A stretch of 64,000 bases of DNA. Origin: Candidatus Trichofilum aggregatum (GTDB lineage: Bacteria > Chloroflexota > Anaerolineae > Promineifilales > Promineifilaceae). The first letter of the stretch is position 1, and every line of letters begins with the position of its first letter. The notes below the pieces were generated by a model. It saw only the letters and a program-made list of their open reading frames with translations, searched no databases and was not told where the DNA came from. Positions 1-8,359 of this stretch are shown here, piece after piece. Position numbers and translations under genes: made by a program. The DNA is taken from positions 20,218 to 84,217 of the forward strand of contig JADJUV010000016.1 in NCBI GenBank assembly GCA_016716885.1, given 5' to 3'.

Positions 1-1
1 A

Positions 2-682
2 GAGATTCTTCCCGGCATCGGTCTTTTTGTAGTGGCCGATGGCATGGGAGGGCACTATGCTGGGCACGAGGCCAGCCGTAAGGCGTCAAGATTTTTTATG
101 CATCATGTGCTGGAGAAGGTGTATTTGCCTCTTTTGCAGCGGGATGGGCCGTCTGGGTATCAGGAGCCTATTCAAGAAGTGATGCTTCGCGCTGTGCAGG
201 TAGCGCATCAGTCATTGCAGAACCCGGACCCGGAAAAGGACAGTGGCACAACATTGACGGCGGCATTGATGGTTGGCAAGCGTTTATATGTGGCTCATGT
301 AGGGGACACGCGGGCTTATTTGGTGACAGAGGATGCCATGGAACAGATCACTACGGATCATTCCATTGTGCAACGACTGATTGATGCGGGGCAGTTAACC
401 GTGGATGAAGCGGTTATGTACCCGCAAAAGAATTTGTTATACCGTGCTTTAGGGCAACAGGGGCCGCTTGATGTGGATGCCTATACACGGTCTTTACCCC
501 GAAAAGGGATGTTGTTTTTATGTAGTGATGGCCTATGGGGGCTTCTGGGTGATGAGATAATTCGTGAGGTGTTACAACGGGATGTTTCGTTGGACGAAAA
601 AGCGGATATTCTTGTAGAACTGGCAATAAAGGCCGGGGGTCATGATAATGTAACGGTGATTATTGTGGATTTTACGGTGTAG
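2..682 (+). CDS. PP2C-family serine/threonine protein phosphatase (5' partial)
   Basis: Metal-dependent PP2C phosphatase that would remove phosphate from Ser/Thr residues, most obviously those placed by the membrane kinase at 6003-7670. The frame is open to the left edge, so the N-terminus is missing; a GTG at 32 is internal to the conserved block and is not a credible start. Family motifs are in order: VVADGMGGHYAG (metal ligands), SGTTLTAAL, VAHVGDTRAYL, TTDHSIVQ, LCSDGLWGLL and GGHDNVTVIIV near the C-terminus. No membrane segment is visible, so it is probably cytoplasmic. A strong hairpin follows the stop. It heads a same-strand run with VWA and FHA proteins, a usual companion set for bacterial threonine-phosphorylation signalling. 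Confidence 0.95.
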   Translation, partial: EILPGIGLFVVADGMGGHYAGHEASRKASRFFMHHVLEKVYLPLLQRDGPSGYQEPIQEVMLRAVQVAHQSLQNPDPEKDSGTTLTAALMVGKRLYVAHVGDTRAYLVTEDAMEQITTDHSIVQRLIDAGQLTVDEAVMYPQKNLLYRALGQQGPLDVDAYTRSLPRKGMLFLCSDGLWGLLGDEIIREVLQRDVSLDEKADILVELAIKAGGHDNVTVIIVDFTV

Positions 683-701
683 GGGTCTATTGACCTAAGG
701 G

Positions 702-730
702 GGCACCGCGGCCGCGGTGCCTTTCTCGTT
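702..730 (+). terminator. Rho-independent terminator built around GCGGCCGC
   Basis: A perfect 20-base palindrome, GGCACCGCGGCCGCGGTGCC (702-721), is followed by CTTTCTCGTT. It lies 20 bases after the phosphatase stop. The genome's iterated octamer forms its centre. Confidence 0.7.
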
Positions 731-757
731 GTCCTTTCTCATTGGTGGTGTGAACTC

Positions 758-2005
758 ATGGAAAATGCCCTGAATATCACTGTCCAGGCGACCGCAAATA
801 GACTGGGGGCTTTACAAACTTCCCAGCTTCTTTATTTGTTGGTCAATATTCACCCCCCGGCTGAATTTCAACAGTCGCGTACATCCCTCAATATTTGCCT
901 GGTGATAGACAAAAGCACATCCATGCGAGAAGAACGGTTAGATCAGGTTAAGACCGCGGCCGCGCTCATCCTCGAAAAACTCACCGCCAACGACAACCTT
1001 TCCGTCATCACATTTAGCGACCGAGCCGAAGTCGTCGTCCCCAATAGCGCCGTTACCAACCGCACCACCCTCATGGCCCGCGTCCAAAGCATACAAGCCT
1101 CCGGCGGAACCGAAATCTACCAGGGACTTGCCTTAGGCATGCAAGAACTGTCCAAACAACTAGGCAAAAGGGGCTTAAGCCATCTCGTTCTTCTCACTGA
1201 CGGCCATACATACGGTGACGCCGAACAATGCATCGAACTGGCCCAACGAGCCGCCAGCCGCAATATTGGCATCAGCGCCCTCGGTATCGGCACCGAATGG
1301 AACGACCAATTTCTAGATGCCCTCGTCGCCCCTTCCGGTGGACAATCTGCCTACATTGACGACCCCAATCGCATCCTGGAACTTTTACAAGAACGCGTAA
1401 AAGGATTAGGTGCTGCTTATGCCCACAACGTGCGTATCATGTCCCATTTCCCGGAAGGCATGAGCATCATCTCAGCTTTCAAAACAGCCCCTTACGCCCA
1501 GCCCCTCTCACCCAATGCCAAAGGAATCAGTTTAGGGGCCTTGGAAGGTGGTCACACCTTATCTATTCTCCTGGAAGTAAACGTTGCCCCTGCCCAAGCT
1601 GGTACCACCATACAATTCCCGTTGGGCATCGTCGCCGATGTACCTCAATATCAATTACAGAATCATGAGTTCTCCGCCACATTTTCGTTGGATATTGTCA
1701 CCGGACAACCTCATGTTGAACCACCGGTTGCCCTGGTAGAAGCAGTTCAGGTACTCAATCTATACCGCATGAGCGAAAAAGCCTGGCAAGAAATAGAAAC
1801 CGGACATCTTGACAGAGCAACAAGAAGGATGGAGCGGCTAACTACCCGCTTATTCGAGGCCGGATATGATCATCTGGCCCAAAATGCTCGTATAGAAACC
1901 GAATTGTTGCAAAAACAAGGTACAATTTCCGGAGAAGGTCGCAAAAAATTGAAATATGGTACGCGCGCCCTCATGACTAAAAACAATGGCTTGACGGAAG
2001 AATAG
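758..2005 (+). CDS. von Willebrand factor type A domain protein
   Basis: A 415-residue protein with an N-terminal VWA domain (about residues 45-220). The metal-ion-dependent adhesion site reads DKSTSM (DxSxS), followed by a Thr in SGGTEIYQG and an acidic TDGHTYGD segment. These folds bind protein partners through a divalent metal. The rest (about 220-415) looks like a beta-rich domain and then a helical tail with Arg/Glu-rich stretches. No signal peptide or membrane segment is evident, so it is probably intracellular. The stop is three bases before the ATG of the FHA protein, so the two are surely co-transcribed. With PP2C and FHA neighbours, a scaffold or effector in phosphothreonine signalling is the likely role; the partner is unknown. 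Confidence 0.9.
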   Translation: MENALNITVQATANRLGALQTSQLLYLLVNIHPPAEFQQSRTSLNICLVIDKSTSMREERLDQVKTAAALILEKLTANDNLSVITFSDRAEVVVPNSAVTNRTTLMARVQSIQASGGTEIYQGLALGMQELSKQLGKRGLSHLVLLTDGHTYGDAEQCIELAQRAASRNIGISALGIGTEWNDQFLDALVAPSGGQSAYIDDPNRILELLQERVKGLGAAYAHNVRIMSHFPEGMSIISAFKTAPYAQPLSPNAKGISLGALEGGHTLSILLEVNVAPAQAGTTIQFPLGIVADVPQYQLQNHEFSATFSLDIVTGQPHVEPPVALVEAVQVLNLYRMSEKAWQEIETGHLDRATRRMERLTTRLFEAGYDHLAQNARIETELLQKQGTISGEGRKKLKYGTRALMTKNNGLTEE

Positions 2006-2008
2006 ACT

Positions 2009-2602
2009 ATGACAACTTGCCCTGAATGCGGACATCAGGAAAAAGCGGGTGCTTTGTTTTGCGGCGAATGCGGCCGCTTCTTGCTTGACGAACGTTTAGT
2101 GCCCCAAGCAAAAGCTGGCGCCGCTCCCACAACAAACCGAAGCGGCGCCCAATTTGATACCGGCAAACACCCCAGCCTACACACCAAAGAATTCAAATAC
2201 CGGCCACCCTTTGCCGAAAACCTGCAACCACCCCCACCCAACCTGGTGGGTCTAGAACTTGGCCCGGATGTAGAAATACAACCGCTCATCTTCATCGTTC
2301 CTAACAGCGGTAGACGTATACGGCTGGAACTGCGCGATGAAATCATGATTGGTCGGAGCGATCCATCTAGCTCAACTCTGCCCGCCCTAGATTTAGCCAG
2401 AGACAATGGCTCCCAACTAGGTGTTTCCCGAACCCATGCCCTTATCCAAAAAGTAGACCGGGGGGTCACCATCATGGATTTGGGTAGCACCAATGGAACC
2501 TACCTCAACAATTACCGCCTGCCCCCCGATCTACCTTACGCCCTGCGTAGCGGTGATGAAGTAAGATTCAGTCACTTACTGGTGCATATCTTCTTTGGCT
2601 GA
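2009..2602 (+). CDS. Zinc-ribbon and FHA domain protein
   Basis: A 197-residue protein. The first 21 residues form a four-cysteine zinc ribbon (CPECGHQ...FCGECG). A proline-rich linker follows, then a forkhead-associated domain at about residues 105-195. The phosphothreonine-binding features are visible: IMIGRSDP (the Arg loop), VSRTHALI (the conserved Ser-x-x-His) and DLGSTNGTYLNN. FHA domains recognise phosphothreonine, so it should read marks made by the nearby STPK and erased by the PP2C phosphatase. It is tightly coupled to the VWA gene. No membrane segment is seen. Its ligand cannot be told from sequence. Confidence 0.93.
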   Translation: MTTCPECGHQEKAGALFCGECGRFLLDERLVPQAKAGAAPTTNRSGAQFDTGKHPSLHTKEFKYRPPFAENLQPPPPNLVGLELGPDVEIQPLIFIVPNSGRRIRLELRDEIMIGRSDPSSSTLPALDLARDNGSQLGVSRTHALIQKVDRGVTIMDLGSTNGTYLNNYRLPPDLPYALRSGDEVRFSHLLVHIFFG

Positions 2603-2758
2603 TGAACCGTTTCACAGCAGGAAAGCAGAATGCCCTATGTCTTGTTATTTCCTGGAGCCATAAGTCCATACCTGTAATCCTGGCATTTCCACACATCCGG
2701 CCAAGCAATCGGAACAATAAGAGCTTGACAACCTAATCCGAAACATGTCCGTTTATGC

Positions 2759-2777
2759 CCGTTATCCGTAATAACGG
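2759..2777 (+). promoter_or_regulatory. Inverted repeat upstream of the 2798 gene
   Basis: CCGTTAT-ccgta-ATAACGG is a perfect 7-base inverted repeat 20 bases before the start at 2798. A TTGACA hexamer occurs at 2725. It may be an operator for the small-protein/response-regulator operon; autoregulation is a guess. The rest of 2603-2758 shows nothing clear. Confidence 0.35.
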
Positions 2778-2797
2778 CTAATTCCTGAGGCTAACGC

Positions 2798-3040
2798 ATG
2801 AGTATTTCCATCATTGTCCATATTAACAACGAGGATGCAGTCGTGGGTGAAATAGATAGAATGCCCAATCCTCAAGACAACATCATTATCCTAATGAATC
2901 CGCGCCGTAGAGATGGTAAAGATATACATTATCTGGAAGATGATGTCTCTACCCTTATCGTTCCCTGGCACCGCGTCAACTTCATTCAGATTCTACCAAG
3001 TGGTAGCGCCGAAGAAGTGATTGGTTTTGTAAGAGAATAA
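2798..3040 (+). CDS. Small conserved-looking protein of unknown function
   Basis: I do not recognise this 80-residue protein. It is acidic and rich in Ile, Val and Asn, with no cysteine, signal peptide or membrane helix. The composition and alternating hydrophobics (SISIIVHINNED, NIIILMNPRRRDGKD, STLIVPWHRVNFIQIL) suggest a small beta-barrel or Sm/SH3-like fold. It ends one base before the ATG of the response regulator, so the two are translated from one message. It could be an accessory or sensor partner of that regulator. Reality as a gene is supported by this spacing and by even codon use. Confidence 0.7.
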   Translation: MSISIIVHINNEDAVVGEIDRMPNPQDNIIILMNPRRRDGKDIHYLEDDVSTLIVPWHRVNFIQILPSGSAEEVIGFVRE

Positions 3041-3041
3041 C

Positions 3042-3785
3042 ATGGTCGGCAAAGTCCCAAATACGCTGGAGCAAACCGCTCCTCGCCTCATTCTAGTTGT
3101 AGATGACGAACCCCGTATGATCCGGTTCATTCGTATGAACCTGGAACTAGAAGGGTATCAGGTTATTGAAGCCCGCAATGGGCTACAGGCTCTGGAACAA
3201 GTCCGCCAACATCTACCTGACCTCATCATCATGGATGTGATGATGCCTGAAATGGATGGTTTCGAGAGTCTGCGCTTACTGCGTGAAATCTCCACCGTGC
3301 CCATCATCTTACTCACTGTAAAAAGCGACGAGGAAGATCGCATCCACGGGTTGGAACTGGGCGCAGATGATTATGTGACCAAACCATTCAGCCCGCGTGA
3401 GCTAAACAGCCGGGTCAATGCCGTACTGCGGCGAGCTGAATGGCCGTCCATACAGCCGCGCACTGTTTTACGCATTGATGAGAACCTGGCCGTAGATTTC
3501 AATCGGCATCAGGTTATCGTGAAGGGTGAACGCATTGATTTACGGCCTACAGAGTACCGCCTGCTCAGCCATCTCATTCAAAACGCGGGCTGGGTAGTTC
3601 CTCATGACACCTTGTTAGCCAAAGTATGGGGATATGAGTACCGGGATGAAACCCACTATCTGCGTTTGTACATTAATTACCTGCGCAAAAAAATCGAAGA
3701 CGATCCAGCCAATCCTAAATATATTCTAACGGAGCGCGGCGTTGGTTATCGTTTTGTGGATTTCCAAAACCGTACCGAAGAATAA
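3042..3785 (+). CDS. OmpR/PhoB-family response regulator
   Basis: A 247-residue two-domain regulator. The receiver domain (about residues 14-128) has the acidic pocket VVDDEP, the phosphoacceptor Asp in IIMDVMMPEMDG, a Thr in LLTVKSDEE and the Lys in DDYVTKPFSP. The C-terminal winged helix (about 145-240) contains LRPTEYRLL and the recognition region DETHYLRLYINYLRKKIE. No sensor kinase is adjacent, so its partner is elsewhere. It may respond to phosphate, envelope or redox cues like its relatives. Its stop overlaps the start of zwf by one base (TAATG), suggesting translational coupling with the oxidative pentose-phosphate genes. Confidence 0.95.
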   Translation: MVGKVPNTLEQTAPRLILVVDDEPRMIRFIRMNLELEGYQVIEARNGLQALEQVRQHLPDLIIMDVMMPEMDGFESLRLLREISTVPIILLTVKSDEEDRIHGLELGADDYVTKPFSPRELNSRVNAVLRRAEWPSIQPRTVLRIDENLAVDFNRHQVIVKGERIDLRPTEYRLLSHLIQNAGWVVPHDTLLAKVWGYEYRDETHYLRLYINYLRKKIEDDPANPKYILTERGVGYRFVDFQNRTEE

Positions 3786-5263
3786 TGGATGATGGTTCAG
3801 GTGAAAAACCTATGACAATTCCTACGACTATCGTCATCTTTGGGGCATCAGGGGACCTGACCCAACGCAAACTCATCCCTGCGCTTTTTCAAAATTACCT
3901 GAAAAAGCGTCTGCCGGAACCCTTTCTCATTGTTGGTTCGGCCCGTCGCCCCTGGAACCATGAGGAGTTCCGAGCCAATTTGCAGGCAGGGTTTCAAGAG
4001 TTAGCGCCGAATGATTATCGCGAAGATAAGTGGGCTGAATTTGCCCAACATATCTGGTTTACTCAGGGTGATCTGGATAACCCGAAAGATTTTGCCCGCT
4101 TAGCTCAGACTTTGCCGGAACTAGAGCAATCTTCTACTGCTAATCGCCTTTACTATCTGGCGATTGGCCCAGAATATTTTGTGACGGTAGCGGAGCATCT
4201 GGCGGGGGCTGACTTGCACACGGAAAACGGGGGTTGGCGACGACTGGTCGTAGAAAAGCCTTTTGGTACTGACCTGGCTTCAGCCCATGCCTTGAACCAG
4301 GCCCTGCACCAATATTTTGCCGAACCACAGCTTTATCGTATTGATCATTATCTGGGTAAGGAAACGGCCCAAAATATTCTCTTTTTTCGCTTTGCCAACG
4401 CGATTTTTGAACCGCTATGGAACCGCAATTACATTGCGAATGTGCAAATAACCGCCGCAGAAACAGTGGATGTGGGGCACCGGGCCGGATATTATGATAA
4501 GGCTGGGGTTCTGCGTGATATGTTTCAAAACCATCTGTTTCAACTGTTGTCTCTCGTGGCTATGGAACCTCCAGCTTCGTTTGATGCTGATATGGTACGA
4601 AATGAGAAAGCTAAGTTGTTTGCCGCTATTCGCCCCATTGCCAGAGAAGATGCGGTATTAGCCCAGTATGACGCTTACAAGGATGCGGAAGGGGTAGCGG
4701 CAGATTCACGCACACCAACTTTTGCCGCCTTGAAATTGAACATTGACAATTGGCGTTGGAAAGGGGTTCCGTTTTATTTGCGTTCGGGCAAGGCCATGGC
4801 GCGGAAGAACACGGAAGTGGTGGTGCAGTTTCAGCGACCACCCCATCTTATGTTTCATCTGGTTGATGATGCGGATTTTACGGCTAATAAATTATCTATC
4901 TGTATTCAGCCTGATGAAGGCATTCATTTGCAGATAGAAACAAAGGTTCCTGATTCGGACCAGGAGACAAATCCTGTTTCTATGGAGTTTCATTATCAAC
5001 ATTCATTTAAGGGGCAGGCATTGCCTGATGCTTATGAGCGACTTTTGTTGGATGCGCTGGAAGGGGATGCTTCGTTGTTTACCCGGAGTGATGGCATTGA
5101 ATACGCCTGGCAACTGATTGATCCGGTGATTGATACCTTCGCGGCCGCGTCCTCACCCCCTCTTCATACCTACAAACACGGCAGTTGGGGCCCCGCGGCC
5201 GCAGATGACTTACTATCTCAACAAGGCTTCCGCTGGGAAACAGGCTGTAGCCACGATGAATAA
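3785..5263 (+). CDS. zwf: Glucose-6-phosphate 1-dehydrogenase
   Basis: Oxidises glucose 6-phosphate to 6-phosphogluconolactone with NADP+, the first step of the oxidative pentose-phosphate pathway, in the cytoplasm. The dinucleotide motif GASGDLTQRKLIPAL is near the N-terminus and the active-site block YRIDHYLGKETAQN at about residue 185. The length of 492 residues is normal. The start at 3785 overlaps the regulator stop; an in-frame ATG at 3812 (MTIPTTIVIFG) is an equally plausible start and better matches family N-termini. The next gene is rpiA, so the run supplies NADPH and pentoses. A GCGGCCGC pair lies near the 3' end (5141, 5195). Confidence 0.96.
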   Translation: MDDGSGEKPMTIPTTIVIFGASGDLTQRKLIPALFQNYLKKRLPEPFLIVGSARRPWNHEEFRANLQAGFQELAPNDYREDKWAEFAQHIWFTQGDLDNPKDFARLAQTLPELEQSSTANRLYYLAIGPEYFVTVAEHLAGADLHTENGGWRRLVVEKPFGTDLASAHALNQALHQYFAEPQLYRIDHYLGKETAQNILFFRFANAIFEPLWNRNYIANVQITAAETVDVGHRAGYYDKAGVLRDMFQNHLFQLLSLVAMEPPASFDADMVRNEKAKLFAAIRPIAREDAVLAQYDAYKDAEGVAADSRTPTFAALKLNIDNWRWKGVPFYLRSGKAMARKNTEVVVQFQRPPHLMFHLVDDADFTANKLSICIQPDEGIHLQIETKVPDSDQETNPVSMEFHYQHSFKGQALPDAYERLLLDALEGDASLFTRSDGIEYAWQLIDPVIDTFAAASSPPLHTYKHGSWGPAAADDLLSQQGFRWETGCSHDE

Positions 5264-5299
5264 CTCCACCCCAAATCAGCCTCCCTCAATCAACAACCT

Positions 5300-5992
5300 A
5301 TGAGCACCGACCACCTGAAAGAAAAAGTCGCCCAACGGGCTATTCTAGAAATCAACTCCGGCATGATTGTCGGGCTAGGCACAGGCAGCACCGCCAGCTG
5401 GGCCATCCGCTTACTGGGGCAACGCCTGCGCCAGGGCGAACTCACCGACATCCTGGGCATCCCCACATCCGAAGCTACCGCCCGGTTGGCCCAGGCTGAA
5501 GGTATACCGCTAACCACCTTAACCGATTACCCGGATATAGACATAACGTTAGACGGGGCAGACGAGGTTGATCCTCACCTGAATCTGATCAAAGGGTTGG
5601 GCGGAGCGCTTCTACGCGAAAAAATCGTCGCCACATTCTCCCGGCGCTTCATCATCATGAGCGAGGCAAGCAAACGTGTAGACCGACTAGGAACCCGCGC
5701 CCCCGTACCCGTAGAAGTGATTCCCATGGCCGAATGGCCCATCACGCTCTATCTACAAAATTTGGGGGCAACCGTAGCTAAACGGTTCCAGGCAGACCAG
5801 GAAACGCCCTTTATCACCGACGAAGGCAATTGGATATTGGATTGTTACTTCGCTAACGGCATTGTTAACCCTCTTGCCTTAGAATTAGCTTTGCGCTCTC
5901 GCCCCGGCATCGTCGAAAATGGTCTTTTTCTGGGCCTTGCCTCAGATGTTATGTTAGCTTCTGAGATGGGTGTGGAGCATTTACGGCGCTAA
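5300..5992 (+). CDS. rpiA: Ribose-5-phosphate isomerase A
   Basis: Interconverts ribose 5-phosphate and ribulose 5-phosphate in the cytoplasmic pentose-phosphate pathway. The 230-residue length is typical. Substrate-binding motifs are present: GLGTGSTASWAI, the catalytic DGADEVDPHLNLIKG and LGGALLREKIVA. The start is 36 bases after zwf. No ideal Shine-Dalgarno sequence is visible before it. It ends 10 bases before the preferred ATG of the kinase at 6003, so zwf, rpiA and the kinase are probably one transcript. Placing a Ser/Thr kinase directly behind sugar-phosphate enzymes is unusual and may be accidental. Confidence 0.96.
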   Translation: MSTDHLKEKVAQRAILEINSGMIVGLGTGSTASWAIRLLGQRLRQGELTDILGIPTSEATARLAQAEGIPLTTLTDYPDIDITLDGADEVDPHLNLIKGLGGALLREKIVATFSRRFIIMSEASKRVDRLGTRAPVPVEVIPMAEWPITLYLQNLGATVAKRFQADQETPFITDEGNWILDCYFANGIVNPLALELALRSRPGIVENGLFLGLASDVMLASEMGVEHLRR

Positions 5993-6002
5993 TGGAATTG
6001 TT

Positions 6003-7670
6003 ATGAACAGTAAACCTAGTTGGATCGGCTATGTGTTAAATGGCCGCTATAAAATTGAGGAACCCCTGGGACAAGGGGGCATGTCGGCGGTATATCGGGC
6101 TACGGACCCCAATCTACGCCGCACCGTCGCGATCAAACTCATCCACAGTCACCTGGCTGCGGATCCCGAGTTTGTGCGTCGCTTTGAAGAAGAAGCGGCC
6201 GCGGTCGCCCGTTTGCGCCACCCCAACATCATTCAAGTCTTTGACTTCAACCACGATGGCAATACCTACTACATGGTGTTGGAATATCTGCCCGGCTACA
6301 CCTTGTTGGAGAAGTTAGAGCGAGCCAACCAGCAAGGCCAGCTTCTATCTCTAGCCGAAACACGCGACATTATGATTCCCTTGTGTGAAGCGGTAGCTTA
6401 TGCCCACCAACAGGGGATGATTCACCGGGACCTCAAACCAGCCAACGTAATGATTAACCCCCACGGTCAACCGGTGCTGATGGATTTTGGCATTGCTAAA
6501 ATCGTGGGCGGAGAATCTATGACGGCCACGGGTGGTGTTATCGGCACCGTCGCTTATATGTCGCCAGAGCAAATTCGTGGTGAACGACCTGATCACCGGG
6601 CGGATCTGTATGCGTTGGGTATTATCCTGTATCAAATGGTTACAGGCCGATTACCGTTCCAGGGGGAAAACACCGCCGCTACAATGATGCAGCATCTGAA
6701 TACCCCGGTGCCGGATGTGCGTCAGTTTAACCGCAACACTCCCCCCGTTCTGGTCAATATCATTCAAAAAGCTCTGGCTAAAGATGTGTCTCAGCGCTTT
6801 CAGTCGGCGGAGGAGTTGGTTTTTGCCTTACGCCAAATAGGGATGGACGCGGCCGCAACGAGCGTTCGTTCAGCCCCCACGGTTCCGACCTTCACGGCCC
6901 CAGCAACCGGTATGCAGGCGCCCACTGGCCCCATGACTGGCCCGGTAGCCACACCCGCCAAACGGCCCCGCTGGCTCATCCCCGCGGCCGCGATCGTTAC
7001 CTTGTTCACCCTATTACTTTGCCTCACCGTGGCCGTTGTGGGGGGCAGGGAGCTTTTTGGCAATACTGACCCCACGGCCACGCCTACTACTTTCTTCGTT
7101 GCCTCAGCCCCCACGGCTACCACAGCCAATGATGACCAGGAAGAACCGACCGGAGCCAGTGAGAGTGACGCGGCAATTGCTACCGCGGCCGCGACAGCTA
7201 CCACTGCCCCCACAAGCGCTCCCATCAACACATCTACCACTGCCCCACCCCAACCTACACCGTCCCTTGTGGCTTCACCCACCCTGATTGCCACCGCTAC
7301 AACTGTGCCCACCAACACACCGCCACCATCCCCAACCGTTGCCCCATCACCAGTCGCTACCGAGGGCCTGCGGGCAGAAATCACGGGCATTACTGTGGTA
7401 GACGGACGTTATAGTGTTAGTTTTCAGGTTTTTGGTTACTTCTCCGATACATCCAGCACCCATGTGCATTTCTTCTGGAACACCATTGCCCCTGACCAGG
7501 CTGGTGTGCCCGCGAACCCCGGCAATTGGAAACTCTATGGCAGTCCCAGCCCCTTTACCGGCTACGCCGTATCTGAGCGCCCCTCAGGGGCCACCCAAAT
7601 GTGCATTTTGGTTGCCAACCCCAACCATTCAGTCCAACTTGGGACAGGTAACTGCATAAATTTACCCTGA
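6003..7670 (+). CDS. Membrane serine/threonine protein kinase (PknB-like)
   Basis: A 555-residue transmembrane kinase. The kinase domain (about residues 16-280) has the glycine loop GQGGMSAVY, the ATP-binding Lys45 in VAIKLI, the catalytic HRDLKPANV (Asp near 143), DFGIAK and GTVAYMSPEQIRG. A proline/threonine linker leads to one membrane helix at about 322-346. An outer segment rich in Ala, Thr and Pro follows, then a C-terminal domain of about 95 residues with conserved-looking tryptophans. That outer domain is not PASTA and I do not recognise it; it is a likely sensor. I chose the ATG at 6003; a GTG at 5970 lies inside rpiA. The PP2C and FHA proteins upstream are natural partners. Confidence 0.93.
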   Translation: MNSKPSWIGYVLNGRYKIEEPLGQGGMSAVYRATDPNLRRTVAIKLIHSHLAADPEFVRRFEEEAAAVARLRHPNIIQVFDFNHDGNTYYMVLEYLPGYTLLEKLERANQQGQLLSLAETRDIMIPLCEAVAYAHQQGMIHRDLKPANVMINPHGQPVLMDFGIAKIVGGESMTATGGVIGTVAYMSPEQIRGERPDHRADLYALGIILYQMVTGRLPFQGENTAATMMQHLNTPVPDVRQFNRNTPPVLVNIIQKALAKDVSQRFQSAEELVFALRQIGMDAAATSVRSAPTVPTFTAPATGMQAPTGPMTGPVATPAKRPRWLIPAAAIVTLFTLLLCLTVAVVGGRELFGNTDPTATPTTFFVASAPTATTANDDQEEPTGASESDAAIATAAATATTAPTSAPINTSTTAPPQPTPSLVASPTLIATATTVPTNTPPPSPTVAPSPVATEGLRAEITGITVVDGRYSVSFQVFGYFSDTSSTHVHFFWNTIAPDQAGVPANPGNWKLYGSPSPFTGYAVSERPSGATQMCILVANPNHSVQLGTGNCINLP

Positions 7671-7706
7671 TCTCGCTCCACCTCTTTACCTGGCCTGAGT
7701 TAGAAG

Positions 7707-7797
7707 CTATAGCTCATTGGGGGTTTTGGTTCGTAGTGACCGCTTTAGCGGGCTAGTGTTAGCCCGCTAAAGCGGTCACTACGAACAATTGCTATAG
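7707..7797. repeat. MITE-like palindromic element, copy 1
   Basis: A 91-base element with terminal inverted repeats CTATAGC (7707-7713) and GCTATAG (7791-7797). Inside is a perfect 27-base hairpin, arms 7729-7755 and 7760-7786 with a four-base loop, beginning GTTCGTAGTGACCGCTTTAG. A related, decayed copy lies at 21947-22070. There is no coding capacity. It may be a miniature transposable element or a REP-type palindrome. The following bases to 7867 hold a partial match (CACCCCTAACCCCGCCCC) to another repeat family. Confidence 0.75.
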
Positions 7798-7867
7798 GAC
7801 ACCTTCACGAACAGAAACCTCACCCCTAACCCCGCCCCTGGGGCAAAGAACTTTTTTAGGCCGGGTT

Positions 7868-7914
7868 GAAGCAATAAAAAAGCCCCGACAATGTCGGGGC
7901 TTTTTTATTGCTTC
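7868..7914. terminator. Bidirectional Rho-independent terminator
   Basis: A perfect inverted repeat with 23-base arms (7868-7890 and 7892-7914) has a GCCCCGACA/TGTCGGGGC core flanked by A and T runs on both sides. It ends the kinase operon on the + strand and the 64-residue gene on the - strand. Confidence 0.93.
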
Positions 7915-7931
7915 ATACCAATTCGCAGTGA

Positions 7932-8126
7932 TTATGCTTTCTTGAGAACAGGCAAACCATTGCGGCTTTCGGCAACCTGATAACCATCCGGAACAGCATC
8001 TAAAGCTCCATCTTTTTCTTCTTTAGCGAAGAAATAGATGGTCTGCTTACGGCCATTCTTCAATGTCGTTTCGCGATTGTGCAAAACGTATTTGTTACCC
8101 TTAGAGTTAGTGTAAGTATATGCCAT
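7932..8126 (-). CDS. Small conserved protein of unknown function (64 residues)
   Basis: A small basic protein starting MAYTYTNSKGNKY. It contains TLKNGRKQTIYFFAKEEK and ends GYQVAESRNGLPVLKKA. I have a memory of similar short proteins in Chloroflexota and cyanobacteria ending in a GLP-x-LKK motif, but no function is known to me. The ATG at 8126 was chosen over one at 8186 because GGAAGGT sits just upstream and the extra residues look non-coding. It is monocistronic with a strong shared terminator, which suggests substantial expression. Upstream, TCTCTGGTAAAA (8163-8174) and TTTTACCAGAGA (8244-8255) form a spaced inverted repeat that may be regulatory. Confidence 0.75.
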   Translation of the reverse strand: MAYTYTNSKGNKYVLHNRETTLKNGRKQTIYFFAKEEKDGALDAVPDGYQVAESRNGLPVLKKA

Positions 8127-8359
8127 TTCTGTTACCTTCCTTACCTTAAAAGATGTGATTTTTCTCTCTGGTAAAACGTCATTCACCAGTGTGACGCCCC
8201 CATCTTAAAACAACTCACCAGAGAATGCAAGGGGTGAATCTGATTTTACCAGAGAAAGTTCACCGATTCTTCATCTTCTACCTCTGGTAGACCGTTTTTG
8301 GACTCGTGGTGAGCGTACGAGAAGTGAAGGTGTAAACATTCAGTTCCTCTGTCTGTCCT

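Noticed and set aside
6800..7390. 196-codon - strand frame
   Set aside because: It is the antisense of the Ala/Thr/Pro-rich segment of the kinase, a common source of false frames.
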